From Rhodonellum sp041748555 (GTDB taxonomy: Bacteria; Bacteroidota; Bacteroidia; Cytophagales; Cyclobacteriaceae): DNA of 64,000 nt. Shown in pieces: positions 32,630 to 41,136 of the stretch (positions are counted from its first letter, which is position 1; each line of letters opens with the position of its first letter). Position numbers and translations under genes: made by a program. The stretch lies in contig JBGTDA010000171.1 of NCBI GenBank assembly GCA_041748555.1, forward strand, positions 1-64,000, written 5' to 3'. The notes below the pieces were generated by a model. That model had not been told where the DNA came from. It ran no database searches and was given only the letters and a program-made list of their open reading frames with translations.

Positions 32630-33079
32630 ATGGATTACACAATAAGACCCTGTGAAGAAAAAGACTTACCTGCATTAGTAGAACTTTGTGCAGCCCATGC
32701 CAAGCACGAAAAAGCATCCTACAATCCTTCAGGTAAACAGGAAGGATTAAAAGCTGCCATTTTTGGGCAGTCCAAAAAACTCAATTGCTGGGTTGTCGAA
32801 ATCAATGGAAAACCGGAGGGTTTTACTACCTATACAATTGACTTTTCCACTTGGGACGCTGCACCTTTTTTATATATGGATTGCCTGTTTCTGAATGAAA
32901 CCTGCAGAGGAAAAGGAATCGGTCAGGAAATTATGAAAAGAATCCAGAATGTTGCCAAAGAAAATAAATGCGTCAATATCCAATGGCAAACTCCGGAATT
33001 CAATGTCCGAGCGATTAAGTTTTACGTGGGATTGGGAAGTACGGGAAAACAAAAGATGAGGTTCTTTCTGGTTCCTTAA
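32630..33079 (+). CDS. GNAT family N-acetyltransferase, diamine-acetyltransferase-like
   Basis: The 149-residue protein has the GNAT fold. MDYTIRPCEEKDLPALVELC opens strand 1 and helix 1, LYMDCLFLNETCRGKGIGQE contains the acetyl-CoA loop (CRGKGIG at 92-98), and W-Q-T-P-E-F-N-V-R-A-I-K-F-Y-V-G-L-G forms motif B. The W-x-T-P-x-x-N-x-x-A-x-x-F-Y pattern is usual in polyamine/thialysine acetyltransferase-like members. The open frame could begin with TTG at 32603, but that codon lies within the promoter-like element. Monocistronic, closed by a terminator at 33148-33185. Confidence 0.85.
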   Translation: MDYTIRPCEEKDLPALVELCAAHAKHEKASYNPSGKQEGLKAAIFGQSKKLNCWVVEINGKPEGFTTYTIDFSTWDAAPFLYMDCLFLNETCRGKGIGQEIMKRIQNVAKENKCVNIQWQTPEFNVRAIKFYVGLGSTGKQKMRFFLVP

Positions 33080-33147
33080 TCCTATCCTGCATTCCTTACT
33101 GCTAGCAGCTGCAGCTTCCTGTTTGGACCGACCTAAAAGACATGATG

Positions 33148-33185
33148 AAAAAAGGCCACCATATTTTCCTATTGTGGCCTTTTTT
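33148..33185 (+). terminator. intrinsic terminator after the GNAT gene
   Basis: AAAAAAGGCCAC (33148-33159) pairs with GTGGCCTTTTTT (33174-33185) over a 14-nt loop, ending in a T-run. Confidence 0.88.
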
Positions 33186-33198
33186 AATAACTATTTAT

Positions 33199-33340
33199 TA
33201 GATCCGCAATGATACCAGTAAATGCCAAAAACCAAAGGATCCTCCGCCAAATGCTAGATTGATGGCTTCTTCCGACTCCGGTCTTCCGGCCCTTTGCCTC
33301 GATAAGCAATTGCTACTGGCAGAATAGCGGATATACCTAT
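33199..33340. repeat. dispersed repeat, inverted copies B and D
   Basis: 33199-33229 on the minus strand is 28/31 identical to 7765-7795. A second, weaker copy lies on the plus strand at 33313-33340 (TACTGGCAGAATAGCGGATA). The two face each other about 85 nt apart, giving a small inverted-repeat element between the GNAT terminator and the TPR gene. In the minus copy the repeat reads RILWFLAFTGIIADL as protein. No intact gene is present in 33186-33419. Confidence 0.55.
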
Positions 33341-33419
33341 AACTAATCATTTACTTTCGACTACCAACCCAAGTTTATAAAAAGGTTGACAATACCAATT
33401 AAAAAATCAATTTCCCAAT

Positions 33420-34151
33420 TTATTTTTTAAGGTCTGCAAGATTTTGTTTTGCCAGCTCAAAATCCGGATTCAGTTCTAAAGCTTGTTCAAAAGCTGTTTG
33501 CGCTTCTGCTTTGCTATCCTGATCAAGATAAACCAATCCTTTTAAATTCAAGGCGGCAGCTTTTACGGTGATCTCCTGATTTGTGCTGTCAGCTTTTGGA
33601 AAACCAAGTTTTTCTTCACTCGATTTGTTGTTTTTGATCAGCATTGTGATCGAGTTAAGGGCTTCCTCATAACGCTTGAGCGAATACTGAAGGTATGCCG
33701 TTTTATATAGGCTGAAAATATCATCAGTCAATAAATACAGCCGCTCGAATTGTGGCAAAGCTCTGTCTAAAGCGCCCAGCTGCTCCAGCGAATAGGCCGC
33801 TATTTCCAATGCAACGGTACTTCTGTCACTTTTCTCCAATACATCCAAGGCAGCAATGGCGGCGGATCCATAAAGGTTTGAATCAAAATACAAGGACGCC
33901 AATAGCTCTGGATAGCGGGTATTGGTAGGGTTTCTTTCGATAAGTTCCAGCAGTTTTACCCTTGCGGCAATCAGGTCGTTGTACCGAAGTGCCAATTGAT
34001 ATGTTTTTTGATCAGTTTCGTTCAGCTTTCTGATGGATTCAGGTTCTACTACTTTTGGTTCCTGGGTTTCGGCTGTTTGTTGTGCAAATACAGTTGAACC
34101 TGCCAAAAGAAACAACAGGGTCATAATTTTTAATTTGTTCATGGGATTCAT
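33420..34151 (-). CDS. secreted tetratricopeptide-repeat protein
   Basis: The 243-residue protein has a signal peptide (KIMTLLFLLAGSTVFAQQ) and then TPR-type helical repeats. TYQLALRYNDLIAARVKLLE, YPELLASLYFDSNLYGSAAI and AALNLKGLVYLDQDSKAEAQ (followed by T-A-F-E-Q-A-L-E-L-N-P) show the A/G-Y-A/F-P spacing. TPR proteins act as scaffolds, here probably in the periplasm. It lies 15 nt downstream of the cca gene on the same strand and so likely ends that operon. Two Met codons near the start (residues 1 and 4) are equivalent choices. Confidence 0.8.
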   Translation of the reverse strand: MNPMNKLKIMTLLFLLAGSTVFAQQTAETQEPKVVEPESIRKLNETDQKTYQLALRYNDLIAARVKLLELIERNPTNTRYPELLASLYFDSNLYGSAAIAALDVLEKSDRSTVALEIAAYSLEQLGALDRALPQFERLYLLTDDIFSLYKTAYLQYSLKRYEEALNSITMLIKNNKSSEEKLGFPKADSTNQEITVKAAALNLKGLVYLDQDSKAEAQTAFEQALELNPDFELAKQNLADLKK

Positions 34152-34166
34152 ATAGATGATTTATTG

Positions 34167-35576
34167 TTATTTCAGTTTTTTTTGAGCGGCTAATTTATGT
34201 AATAACTGCATAGCTTCCTCTTTATTATTTTGGATATGGCCTTCCAATATGGCTTCTTTTATTTCTTCTTTCAGTTCACCCACAATTTTCGAAGGTTTAA
34301 GTTCAAAGAGCTCCATTATTTCCTCACCGGAAACGGGTGGTTGAAAATTCCGGACATGATCATTGGATTCCACTTCAATGATTTTTTGCTCCACTTTGTC
34401 AAAATTGTCGAGGTACTTTTTGACTTTGTTGTTGTTTTTGGAAGTCACATCGGCCCGGCAAAGTTTCATCAGGTCATCAATGTCATCTCCGGCATCAAAA
34501 AGCAGCCTCCGGATTGCGGATTCTGTGACTTTGTCACTCACCAAAGCAATGGGACGGAGATGCAGCCGAACCAGTTTTTGCACATACTTCAACCGCTCAT
34601 CCATGGGAAGTTTGAGCCTTCTGAATATGGCCGGTGTCATCCGTGCACCTTTGTCTTCATGTCCATGGAAAGTCCATCCTACCCGGTCATTAAACCGTTT
34701 GGTAGCTGGTTTTGCAATATCATGCATAATTGCCGCCCATCTCAGCCACAGATTATCCGTGACAGCTGAAATGTTGTCCAGCACCTGAAGTGTATGGTAA
34801 AAATTGTCTTTGTGTGATTTGTCTCCAACTGAATCCACTCCCTGCAACTCTACCATTTCCGGGAAAAACTGATGCAGTAATTTACTCACATACAAAAGCT
34901 TAAACCCATAGGAAGGTTTTTCAGCCATGATCATTTTATTCAGCTCATCGATTATTCTTTCTCCGGAAATAATAGAAAGCCGCCCGGCATTTTCAATTAT
35001 TCCTTCAAAAGTATCCGGCGAAATATCAAATTTCAGCTGCGTAGCAAACCTGATGGCACGCATCATGCGCAAGGGATCATCCGAAAATGTAAGTCCCGGT
35101 GCCATCGGGGTTTTGATCAATTTTCTTTTCAGATCTGCAATACCATCAAAAGGGTCAATCAGCTCTCCGAAATTCTTTTGATTGACGGAGATGGCCATAG
35201 CATTGATGGTGAAATCCCTGCGTTCCTGATCTTCTTCTAAGGTTCCGTCCTCCACTAGTGGTTTTCGGGAGTCCTCCCTGTAGGATTCTTTTCTTGCACC
35301 GACAAATTCAATTTCCCTATCCTCCAATTTGATCATGGCTGTGCCGAAATTCTTGAAGACCGATAACGGCACATGCTCCTCAAAGCTTTCCGCAACTTTT
35401 TGCGCAAGGGTTATTCCACTTCCTACACAAACAAAATCAATATCCTTACTTGGCCTTTTCAATATTATATCCCGGACATAACCGCCTACTACATAGGTTT
35501 CCAATCCCAGTTCATCGGCACAGCGACCCACACGATAAAAAATCTCTTCCTGATCCAGCTTATCCTTTAGATTCAT
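34167..35576 (-). CDS. cca: CCA tRNA nucleotidyltransferase with HD domain
   Basis: The 469-residue class II nucleotidyltransferase adds or repairs the tRNA 3' CCA end. GGYVRD at 31-36 and the D-I-D catalytic carboxylates (45-47) open the polymerase domain. RRDFTINAMA is the next motif, and D-P-L-R-M-M-R-A-I-R-F-A-T-Q binds tRNA/NTP. A C-terminal HD phosphohydrolase domain (WAAIMHDIAKP with the H-D pair) adds tRNA end trimming, typical of Bacteroidota enzymes. Its start overlaps the preceding hypothetical gene by 4 nt. Confidence 0.94.
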   Translation of the reverse strand: MNLKDKLDQEEIFYRVGRCADELGLETYVVGGYVRDIILKRPSKDIDFVCVGSGITLAQKVAESFEEHVPLSVFKNFGTAMIKLEDREIEFVGARKESYREDSRKPLVEDGTLEEDQERRDFTINAMAISVNQKNFGELIDPFDGIADLKRKLIKTPMAPGLTFSDDPLRMMRAIRFATQLKFDISPDTFEGIIENAGRLSIISGERIIDELNKMIMAEKPSYGFKLLYVSKLLHQFFPEMVELQGVDSVGDKSHKDNFYHTLQVLDNISAVTDNLWLRWAAIMHDIAKPATKRFNDRVGWTFHGHEDKGARMTPAIFRRLKLPMDERLKYVQKLVRLHLRPIALVSDKVTESAIRRLLFDAGDDIDDLMKLCRADVTSKNNNKVKKYLDNFDKVEQKIIEVESNDHVRNFQPPVSGEEIMELFELKPSKIVGELKEEIKEAILEGHIQNNKEEAMQLLHKLAAQKKLK

Positions 35577-36157
35577 CCTTTCAGTATTTTTACATCTCCT
35601 TCAGGGCTTAGAAAAAGTTCTTTCACACCTTCGCTCAACAGTGGGAAATATTCATTGGTCTCAAAATCAGCGCCTGTTACTTTGCTTGGCTGAAAAACCA
35701 ACGGCTGACCAAAAGAATATAAGAGACTGTTCCAGAATGATTGTTTGATAACCGAAAATTTAATCATTCCGTCCAGGATGGGGCCGTCTTCATAGAATCT
35801 GTTTACGGGAGAATGGTAAATGGTAGGTTTCGTGGCGTACTCTACCACATCAAGGGAAACTTCCGAAAATTGCTCGGTGAGGGTCCTGATCTGAAACAAT
35901 TCATATAAAAGAAACACGGCCTCATGCTGATCACTGCTTTGTCTCCACTGCGCAGGCACCAACAATTCGATCTGCATACCATGTCCCTCTTTTATGCGGA
36001 CCCGGCCTTCTTCTTTAAGTTTTTTTACTACTGCATTAATTTCCACTTCTTTTTTTTTGCCAAAAATAAGGGAGATTATTGAGAGCAGGACTATGAAAGG
36101 AGAAATTTGAACAATAGCATCGATTATTGCCTTCAATTCTGCCGGAATACATTTCAT
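35573..36157 (-). CDS. membrane-anchored protein of unknown function
   Basis: The 194-residue protein has one N-terminal transmembrane helix (IVQISPFIVLLSIISLIFG, residues ~15-33), then a basic K-K-K-E stop-transfer, and a cytosolic or periplasmic mixed alpha/beta domain of about 155 residues. The domain contains RVRIKEGHGMQIELLVPAQW and ends in F-L-S-P-E-G-D-V-K-I-L-K-G. No family is recognised. It overlaps by 4 nt both the DUF2147 gene upstream and cca downstream, so it is translated from a coupled operon. The genes around it give no clear hint of its job. Confidence 0.65.
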   Translation of the reverse strand: MKCIPAELKAIIDAIVQISPFIVLLSIISLIFGKKKEVEINAVVKKLKEEGRVRIKEGHGMQIELLVPAQWRQSSDQHEAVFLLYELFQIRTLTEQFSEVSLDVVEYATKPTIYHSPVNRFYEDGPILDGMIKFSVIKQSFWNSLLYSFGQPLVFQPSKVTGADFETNEYFPLLSEGVKELFLSPEGDVKILKG

Positions 36158-36600
36158 TCAGCTTTAGTCCACTCCACAGTTCTTCCTATCAATGAAAATC
36201 CTATATATCCCCTTACCTCTAAGGTTTTTTCGTCCTTTTTCTTGATGATGCAACTGTAGGTTTTGCCGTTTTTGGGATCATAAATGGTACCATCTTTCAA
36301 TACACCATCTGATAATTCAAAACCATTCAACAAGCGCATGCCCAGGATTGGCTTAGTTCTTTTTGACTTGTCGCTGTTGTTTTTATCAACCTTAGGCTTG
36401 CCTTTATCTGTAGGTTCCTTTAGCCATACCACCTTTCCGAAGTATTGATTTCCTTCTTTGAAGATCTCAACTTTTGCGTCCTTTTCTGTATTGAACCAAA
36501 CCCCTACATAGTCTTTTTCACCTTGAGCATTTACAGCATTCCAACCTACAATTAAATACACTAACACAAAGGACAATAAAATACGTTTTTTTGGATTCAT
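36154..36600 (-). CDS. DUF2147 family secreted protein
   Basis: The 148-residue protein has a signal peptide (ILLSFVLVYLIVGWNAVNAQ) and the DUF2147 domain: V-G-V-W-F-N-T-E-K-D-A-K-V-E-I-F at the start, Y-F-G-K-V-V-W-L-K-E-P, then G-T-I-Y-D-P-K-N-G-K-T-Y-S-C and R-G-Y-I-G-F-S-L-I-G-R-T-V-E-W at the end. This is a small extracytoplasmic beta-barrel fold seen in many Bacteroidota; its function is unknown. It is the first gene of the DUF2147-membrane protein-cca-TPR operon. The 280 nt upstream (36601-36882), shared with pdeM, contain one GTCTGGT/ACCAGAC hairpin and no gene. Confidence 0.85.
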   Translation of the reverse strand: MNPKKRILLSFVLVYLIVGWNAVNAQGEKDYVGVWFNTEKDAKVEIFKEGNQYFGKVVWLKEPTDKGKPKVDKNNSDKSKRTKPILGMRLLNGFELSDGVLKDGTIYDPKNGKTYSCIIKKKDEKTLEVRGYIGFSLIGRTVEWTKAE

Positions 36601-36882
36601 AAATATTGATTTTTTTGAAAGACTAAATTATAGGATTCTTGGATATGCGGGTGTACTAAAGTTATTTCTTTTTTTCTTATAAATTAATTGAAAGTCTGGT
36701 TTCTCACCAGACCGAAGGAGTTTCAAAGCATATTCATTTTATCTTTGAGTCCTATTTTCTTATGTGTTTTCCGTTATTCAGAATAAATTATAATACTTTT
36801 ACGGTGATATTTCAAGATGAAGGTACATTTCCCCCATCTTTCCCAAACAACTGGATAAAAATATCCCCAATTAATCTCTGAT

Positions 36883-37557
36883 TTGAGAACACAGAATACC
36901 AAAGAAAGCTATTATGCTACATTTGATTTTGAAAACCTACGGTTTTTGATGTTGCCTGAGAGGGCTGTTTATATTGCATCCAATCGCAGCCTTTTTATTG
37001 CAGATCCCCACTTTGGAAAGGCTGCCCATTTCAGAAAAGCGGGCATACCCATTCCCGAAAGCCTACATACCGAGGATTTGACAAAAATACAGGAGTTGAT
37101 TAAATCTCATAATCCCTCTGATGTTTATTTTTTGGGCGATCTGTTTCACAGTGATATCAATGAATCCTGGTTGATATTGGATGAATTCATCAATCTGTTC
37201 GAAAATGTTGGTTTTCATTTGGTGAAAGGAAACCATGATGTACTACCGGAATATATCTATTCTTCAAGCAAGTGGATCATCCACCATGAACCCTTGGTGA
37301 TGGATAAACTGATTTTATCCCATGAACCAATGAAAACGGTTCCCGAAGGAATGTTTAACCTTTGTGGACATATTCATCCGGGAATCTCGCTGAGGGGAGT
37401 CGGGAGGCAGTATATGAGATTACCCTGTTTTTTTGTTTCTTCCCGTCAAATGATCCTGCCGGCATTCGGAAGATTTACGGGATTGGCCATCATGAAGTGT
37501 ACAATTGCGGATCGTGCTTTCGTTATTACATCGAAAAAAGTTATTCCAATCATTTAA
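36883..37557 (+). CDS. pdeM: calcineurin-like phosphoesterase PdeM
   Basis: The 224-residue metallophosphoesterase matches the ligase-associated DNA damage response nuclease PdeM. Metal-site motifs are D41-P-H43 (ADPHFGK), GDLFH (85-89), GNHD (116-119) and CGHIHPG (161-167). No upstream ATG exists in frame: the frame opens with TTG at 36883 after a stop at 36856. The alternative ATG at 36949 would leave only a few residues before the A-V-Y-I-A-S strand, so TTG is the likely start. In many genomes it lies beside a DNA ligase, helicase and exonuclease; none of those genes is here. Confidence 0.85.
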   Translation: MRTQNTKESYYATFDFENLRFLMLPERAVYIASNRSLFIADPHFGKAAHFRKAGIPIPESLHTEDLTKIQELIKSHNPSDVYFLGDLFHSDINESWLILDEFINLFENVGFHLVKGNHDVLPEYIYSSSKWIIHHEPLVMDKLILSHEPMKTVPEGMFNLCGHIHPGISLRGVGRQYMRLPCFFVSSRQMILPAFGRFTGLAIMKCTIADRAFVITSKKVIPII

Positions 37558-37567
37558 TGGAATAAGA

Positions 37568-37598
37568 TTGGTTAAGTACACCAAGGTGATTAATTTTG
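37568..37598 (+). promoter_or_regulatory. promoter of the ftsX-uppP-truB-ribF operon
   Basis: TTG (37568-37570), 20 nt, then TAATTTTG (37591-37598) fits the Bacteroidota consensus and lies 21 nt before the ftsX ATG. Confidence 0.7.
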
Positions 37599-37618
37599 GC
37601 TGAATTTTTACAAGCACT

Positions 37619-38509
37619 ATGAACGGGAATCCAAGGAAAAAGACAAAGCTAGGTAGATTTAAATTTGTATCGGTACTTTTCAGCACTACCCTTTCTCTTT
37701 TTATTGTCGGTCTTTTTGGAGTCATTGTAATACAGGCAAAAACGCTAACCTCCATCATCCGACAAAATATAGAAATCCAGGTCTTTCTCAACAAAAACAT
37801 CGCAGAAGACGAAAAGGATAAAATCCGTGAGAATCTGGTTTCCAAACCCTATATTCTGGAAAGAGAAGAAGGAGCAGGAATCACCTTCATCTCCCAAGAG
37901 GAAGCCGCTGCTTCATTTCTTGAGGATACCGGAGAAGATTTCACACGGTTTATTGACGATAATCCACTTAGGGACAGCTATACAATTGCCATTGCGGAAG
38001 AATATCAGACACCCGAACAGATTGAGGAAATCGTAACCGAAATCAAAGGAATGAACGGAGTGTTTGAGGTAACCTATATGACAGACCTGGTCAAATCCAT
38101 CAATCAGAACCTACTCAAAGTAAGCATCGTCATGGGTGGATTTATTCTGATTCTGATCATTACAGTCATCATGTTGATCAACAACACCATCAGGTTGGCC
38201 TTGTTTTCACAGAGGTTTCTCATCAGGAGTATGCAGCTTGTGGGAGCGACGAGAGGATTTATTCGAAAGCCGTTTTTGGGAAGGTCTTTTTTCTTCGGTG
38301 CAATTGCCGGAGTGCTTGCCTCAGCTATGCTATATGGAATTATAGAATATACTAAAGCGAATATTGATGGCTTTGCCATGTTACAAAATTACGAGCTGCT
38401 TTATCTCCTCTTTGGAGGTTTGATTCTGGCAGGCGCAATGCTTTCTTTTTTAAGCACCCTTAGAGCAGTAAACAAATATCTCAACATGTCTCTGGACGAA
38501 CTTTATTAA
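37619..38509 (+). CDS. ftsX: cell-division protein FtsX
   Basis: The 296-residue FtsX has one N-terminal helix (TTLSLFIVGLFGVIVIQA), a periplasmic domain of ~130 residues with N-I-E-I-Q-V-F-L-N-K-N and the F-I-S-Q-E-E-A-A-A-S-F segment, and three C-terminal helices. The cytosolic coupling sequence RSMQLVGATRGFIRKPF lies between the latter. It acts with FtsE (29965-30675) to regulate septal wall hydrolases. Here it heads an operon with DUF3098, uppP, truB and ribF, each within a few nt of the next. Confidence 0.92.
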   Translation: MNGNPRKKTKLGRFKFVSVLFSTTLSLFIVGLFGVIVIQAKTLTSIIRQNIEIQVFLNKNIAEDEKDKIRENLVSKPYILEREEGAGITFISQEEAAASFLEDTGEDFTRFIDDNPLRDSYTIAIAEEYQTPEQIEEIVTEIKGMNGVFEVTYMTDLVKSINQNLLKVSIVMGGFILILIITVIMLINNTIRLALFSQRFLIRSMQLVGATRGFIRKPFLGRSFFFGAIAGVLASAMLYGIIEYTKANIDGFAMLQNYELLYLLFGGLILAGAMLSFLSTLRAVNKYLNMSLDELY

Positions 38510-38511
38510 AA

Positions 38512-38715
38512 ATGAACAAAGATTCTTTCCCCTTTACAAGAAAAAATTATATGCTGATGCTAATCGGTGTCGGTATTATAATTTTGGGATTCATCATTAT
38601 TGGACTTGATTCGACACCCCACGGATTTGGTTTTATGGGACTGATCCTAGGCCCAAGTATTACTTTAGCAGGTTTTATTTTTGAGTTCTACGCCATTTTC
38701 CATAAATCCGAATAA
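38512..38715 (+). CDS. DUF3098 family two-helix membrane protein
   Basis: The 67-residue protein has F-P-F-T-R-K-N-Y at the N-terminus, then two transmembrane segments (LMLIGVGIIILGFIIIGL and GLILGPSITLAGFIFEFYAI) and a short charged tail. This is the full DUF3098 pattern, a family almost confined to Bacteroidota and generally encoded between ftsX and uppP, as here. A role in envelope or division is suggested by context only. It starts 3 nt after ftsX ends. Confidence 0.88.
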   Translation: MNKDSFPFTRKNYMLMLIGVGIIILGFIIIGLDSTPHGFGFMGLILGPSITLAGFIFEFYAIFHKSE

Positions 38716-38722
38716 TTAATTA

Positions 38723-39517
38723 ATGGATATTATAGATGCAATAATACTTGGAATTGTCCAAGGACTTACTGAATTTTTGCCGGTATCCTCCAGCGGTCAC
38801 CTTGAATTGGGGGCTGCCATTTTGGGAGACGATAGATTGCCCGGTGAAAACATGTTATTTACCGTAGTGGTACATTTTGCGACAGCACTCAGTACAATAC
38901 TGGTATTCAGGAAAGATATCGCAGAAATTTTCAAGGGCCTTTTTCAGTTTAAATGGAATGAGGAATCACAATTTTCCGTAAAAATCATTCTTTCCATGAT
39001 TCCTGCTGTGTTCGTAGGGTTGGTTTTCGAAGAACAGCTGGAACAGTTTTTCGGAGGAAGCATTGTTTTCGTGGGCTGCATGCTTTTGGTTACGGCTGCC
39101 CTGCTGTATTTGGCCGATATGGCTAAAGAAACAAAAAAACCGGTTTCCTTTATGAATGCCATCATTATAGGGGTTTCCCAGGCCATAGCCATCCTCCCCG
39201 GAATTTCCAGATCGGGTGCTACTATTTCCACCTCAGTGCTCTTGGGGATAGACAAAACCAGATCCGCAAGATTTTCCTTCCTGATGGTCGTTCCATTGAT
39301 TTTTGGGAAAATCTTCAAGGATATTCTTGATGGTGCCCTGAGCTATAATGAAGCAAGTTTCGGATACCTATCAGCAGGCTTTTTAGCTGCATTCATAGCC
39401 GGATTTTTTGCTTGTTCCTGGATGATTTTATTGGTAAGGAAGAGCAAATTGAAGTATTTTTCGGTTTATTGTGTCATTGTCGGACTGATTGCTATTGGAG
39501 CAGGCCTATATTTGTAA
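38723..39517 (+). CDS. uppP: undecaprenyl-diphosphatase
   Basis: This 264-residue multi-pass membrane enzyme (BacA type) recycles undecaprenyl pyrophosphate to the lipid carrier for peptidoglycan. Motif LTEFLPVSSSGH (residues 15-26) contains the catalytic Glu and phosphate-binding serines; PGISRSGATIS is the second conserved motif. About seven to eight helices are evident. It follows the DUF3098 gene by 7 nt, and its TAA is 1 nt before the truB ATG. Overproduction of this family confers bacitracin tolerance; that is family knowledge. Confidence 0.95.
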   Translation: MDIIDAIILGIVQGLTEFLPVSSSGHLELGAAILGDDRLPGENMLFTVVVHFATALSTILVFRKDIAEIFKGLFQFKWNEESQFSVKIILSMIPAVFVGLVFEEQLEQFFGGSIVFVGCMLLVTAALLYLADMAKETKKPVSFMNAIIIGVSQAIAILPGISRSGATISTSVLLGIDKTRSARFSFLMVVPLIFGKIFKDILDGALSYNEASFGYLSAGFLAAFIAGFFACSWMILLVRKSKLKYFSVYCVIVGLIAIGAGLYL

Positions 39518-39518
39518 T

Positions 39519-40193
39519 ATGCAGGAAGAACCCTATGAAGAAGTATTTTTAATTGACAAGCCATACGAATGGACCTCATTTGATGTGGTAAAAAAGGTGC
39601 GAAATGCATTGAGAATCAAGAAAGTCGGACATGCAGGAACCCTCGATCCTTTGGCTACGGGGCTGCTGATTGTCTGTGCCGGAAAGATGACCAAAAGCAT
39701 TGATTCTTTTATGGGGCAGGAAAAAGAGTATACAGGCACTTTCGTGCTGGGAAAAACTACCGAAAGCTTTGATCTGGAAAGGGAAATTCTTGATGTTGCC
39801 GATCCTTCTCATTTGACACTAAAACAAATAAATGAGGCAGTCAATGGCCTCACGGGGCAAATCATGCAGATCCCTCCTACCCATTCGGCCATCAAGGTGG
39901 ATGGAAAAAGGGTGTATGAATCCGCGCGAAAAGGAATTGAGGTGAAAATGGAGCCCCGTCCGGTGCTGGTCTCTTTATTTGAAATCACCCGTTTTGAATT
40001 GCCTGAAATTGATTTCAACATTGTATGTTCTAAAGGAACCTACATCCGAAGCCTTGCCCGTGATTTGGGAAATAAGCTTGGAGTGGGCGCCTATATGAAA
40101 TCACTGAAGCGAACAAGGATCGGGGAATTCCTGCTGAAAGATGCGGATGATCTCCATCAGTTGGTAGAAAAAATAAAAGTGCGAGGTACATGA
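39519..40193 (+). CDS. truB: tRNA pseudouridine-55 synthase
   Basis: The 224-residue enzyme converts U55 of tRNA to pseudouridine. The catalytic Asp is D43 in GHAGTLDPLATGLL. F-L-I-D-K-P-Y-E-W-T-S-F-D-V-V and Y-T-G-T-F-V-L-G-K-T-T are standard, and C-S-K-G-T-Y-I-R-S-L-A-R-D-L-G closes the domain. The frame extends 10 codons into uppP, but ATG 39519 (MQEEPYEEV) directly follows the uppP stop and suits the family. Its stop overlaps ribF by 4 nt. Confidence 0.95.
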   Translation: MQEEPYEEVFLIDKPYEWTSFDVVKKVRNALRIKKVGHAGTLDPLATGLLIVCAGKMTKSIDSFMGQEKEYTGTFVLGKTTESFDLEREILDVADPSHLTLKQINEAVNGLTGQIMQIPPTHSAIKVDGKRVYESARKGIEVKMEPRPVLVSLFEITRFELPEIDFNIVCSKGTYIRSLARDLGNKLGVGAYMKSLKRTRIGEFLLKDADDLHQLVEKIKVRGT

Positions 40194-41122
40194 AAATCTA
40201 TGAAGGCATAGAAGACTTTGGTCCTGTTTCCAATCCTGTAGTCACCAGTGGAACTTTTGACGGGGTGCACCTGGGCCACCAAAAAATCCTGAAAAGAATA
40301 CGGAATGTTGCGGATCAGATAGACGGTGAAACGGTATTGATCACTTTTTGGCCCCATCCCAGACTCGTTCTATATCCTGAAGAACACGACCTTAGACTTC
40401 TAAGCACCTTTGAAGAAAAAGCTAAACTCCTCCGGATATATGAGATAGATCATCTGATAACCATTCCCTTTACCAAAGAATTTGCCGAGATGACATCAGG
40501 GGAATTCATTCAAAGAATCCTGGTTGATAAAATCAACACCAAAAAGCTGGTTATAGGCTATGACCACAGGTTTGGTAAAAACAGAGAGGGCGGATTTGAA
40601 TATCTGAAAGAAAACATTGATGAATTCAATTTTGAACTTGAGGAAATTTCCAGGGAAGACGTTGATCATGTCGGCGTCTCAAGTACCAAAATCAGAAAGG
40701 CTCTGGAAGAAGGAATTGTTGATGTCGCCAACGAGTATCTGGGCAGAGACTATGAACTGAACGGAATCATCATCAAAGGACAACAATTGGGTAGATCCAT
40801 CGGTTTTCCTACTGCCAATATCCACATCCCCAATAACTACAAGCTGATACCCGGTGACGGAGCATATGCGGTGACGATAGATGTGGAAGGCAAAATATAT
40901 CAAGGTATGCTCAACATCGGTAACCGGCCCACCGTAGACGGAAGTAGCCGGACCATAGAAGCCAATCTGTTTGACTTCAACGGAGACCTATATGACATGA
41001 GGGTTTGCGTATATTTTAAAGCCTATTTGAGACCGGAAATAAAATTTTCCGATCTTGAAGGTCTGAAGCGTCAGTTGAAAAGTGACAGGGAAAAGGCGAT
41101 CGCCATTTTAGCCCAACATTAA
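40190..41122 (+). CDS. ribF: bifunctional riboflavin kinase / FAD synthetase
   Basis: The 310-residue protein makes FMN and FAD. The N-terminal adenylyltransferase shows SGTFDGVHLGHQKIL (H-x-G-H near residue 28), I-G-Y-D-H-R-F-G-K and V-S-S-T-K-I-R. The C-terminal kinase domain has G-R-S-I-G-F-P-T-A-N-I and M-L-N-I-G-N-R-P-T-V-D-G. truB-ribF overlap by 4 nt, the common pairing in Bacteroidota. scoA follows at 14 nt, so it may share the transcript. Confidence 0.96.
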   Translation: MKIYEGIEDFGPVSNPVVTSGTFDGVHLGHQKILKRIRNVADQIDGETVLITFWPHPRLVLYPEEHDLRLLSTFEEKAKLLRIYEIDHLITIPFTKEFAEMTSGEFIQRILVDKINTKKLVIGYDHRFGKNREGGFEYLKENIDEFNFELEEISREDVDHVGVSSTKIRKALEEGIVDVANEYLGRDYELNGIIIKGQQLGRSIGFPTANIHIPNNYKLIPGDGAYAVTIDVEGKIYQGMLNIGNRPTVDGSSRTIEANLFDFNGDLYDMRVCVYFKAYLRPEIKFSDLEGLKRQLKSDREKAIAILAQH

Positions 41123-41136
41123 TAAAACATAAAGCT

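Noticed and set aside
34230..34788. Long plus-strand frames over cca
   Set aside because: They are shadows of the cca gene, which has all catalytic motifs.
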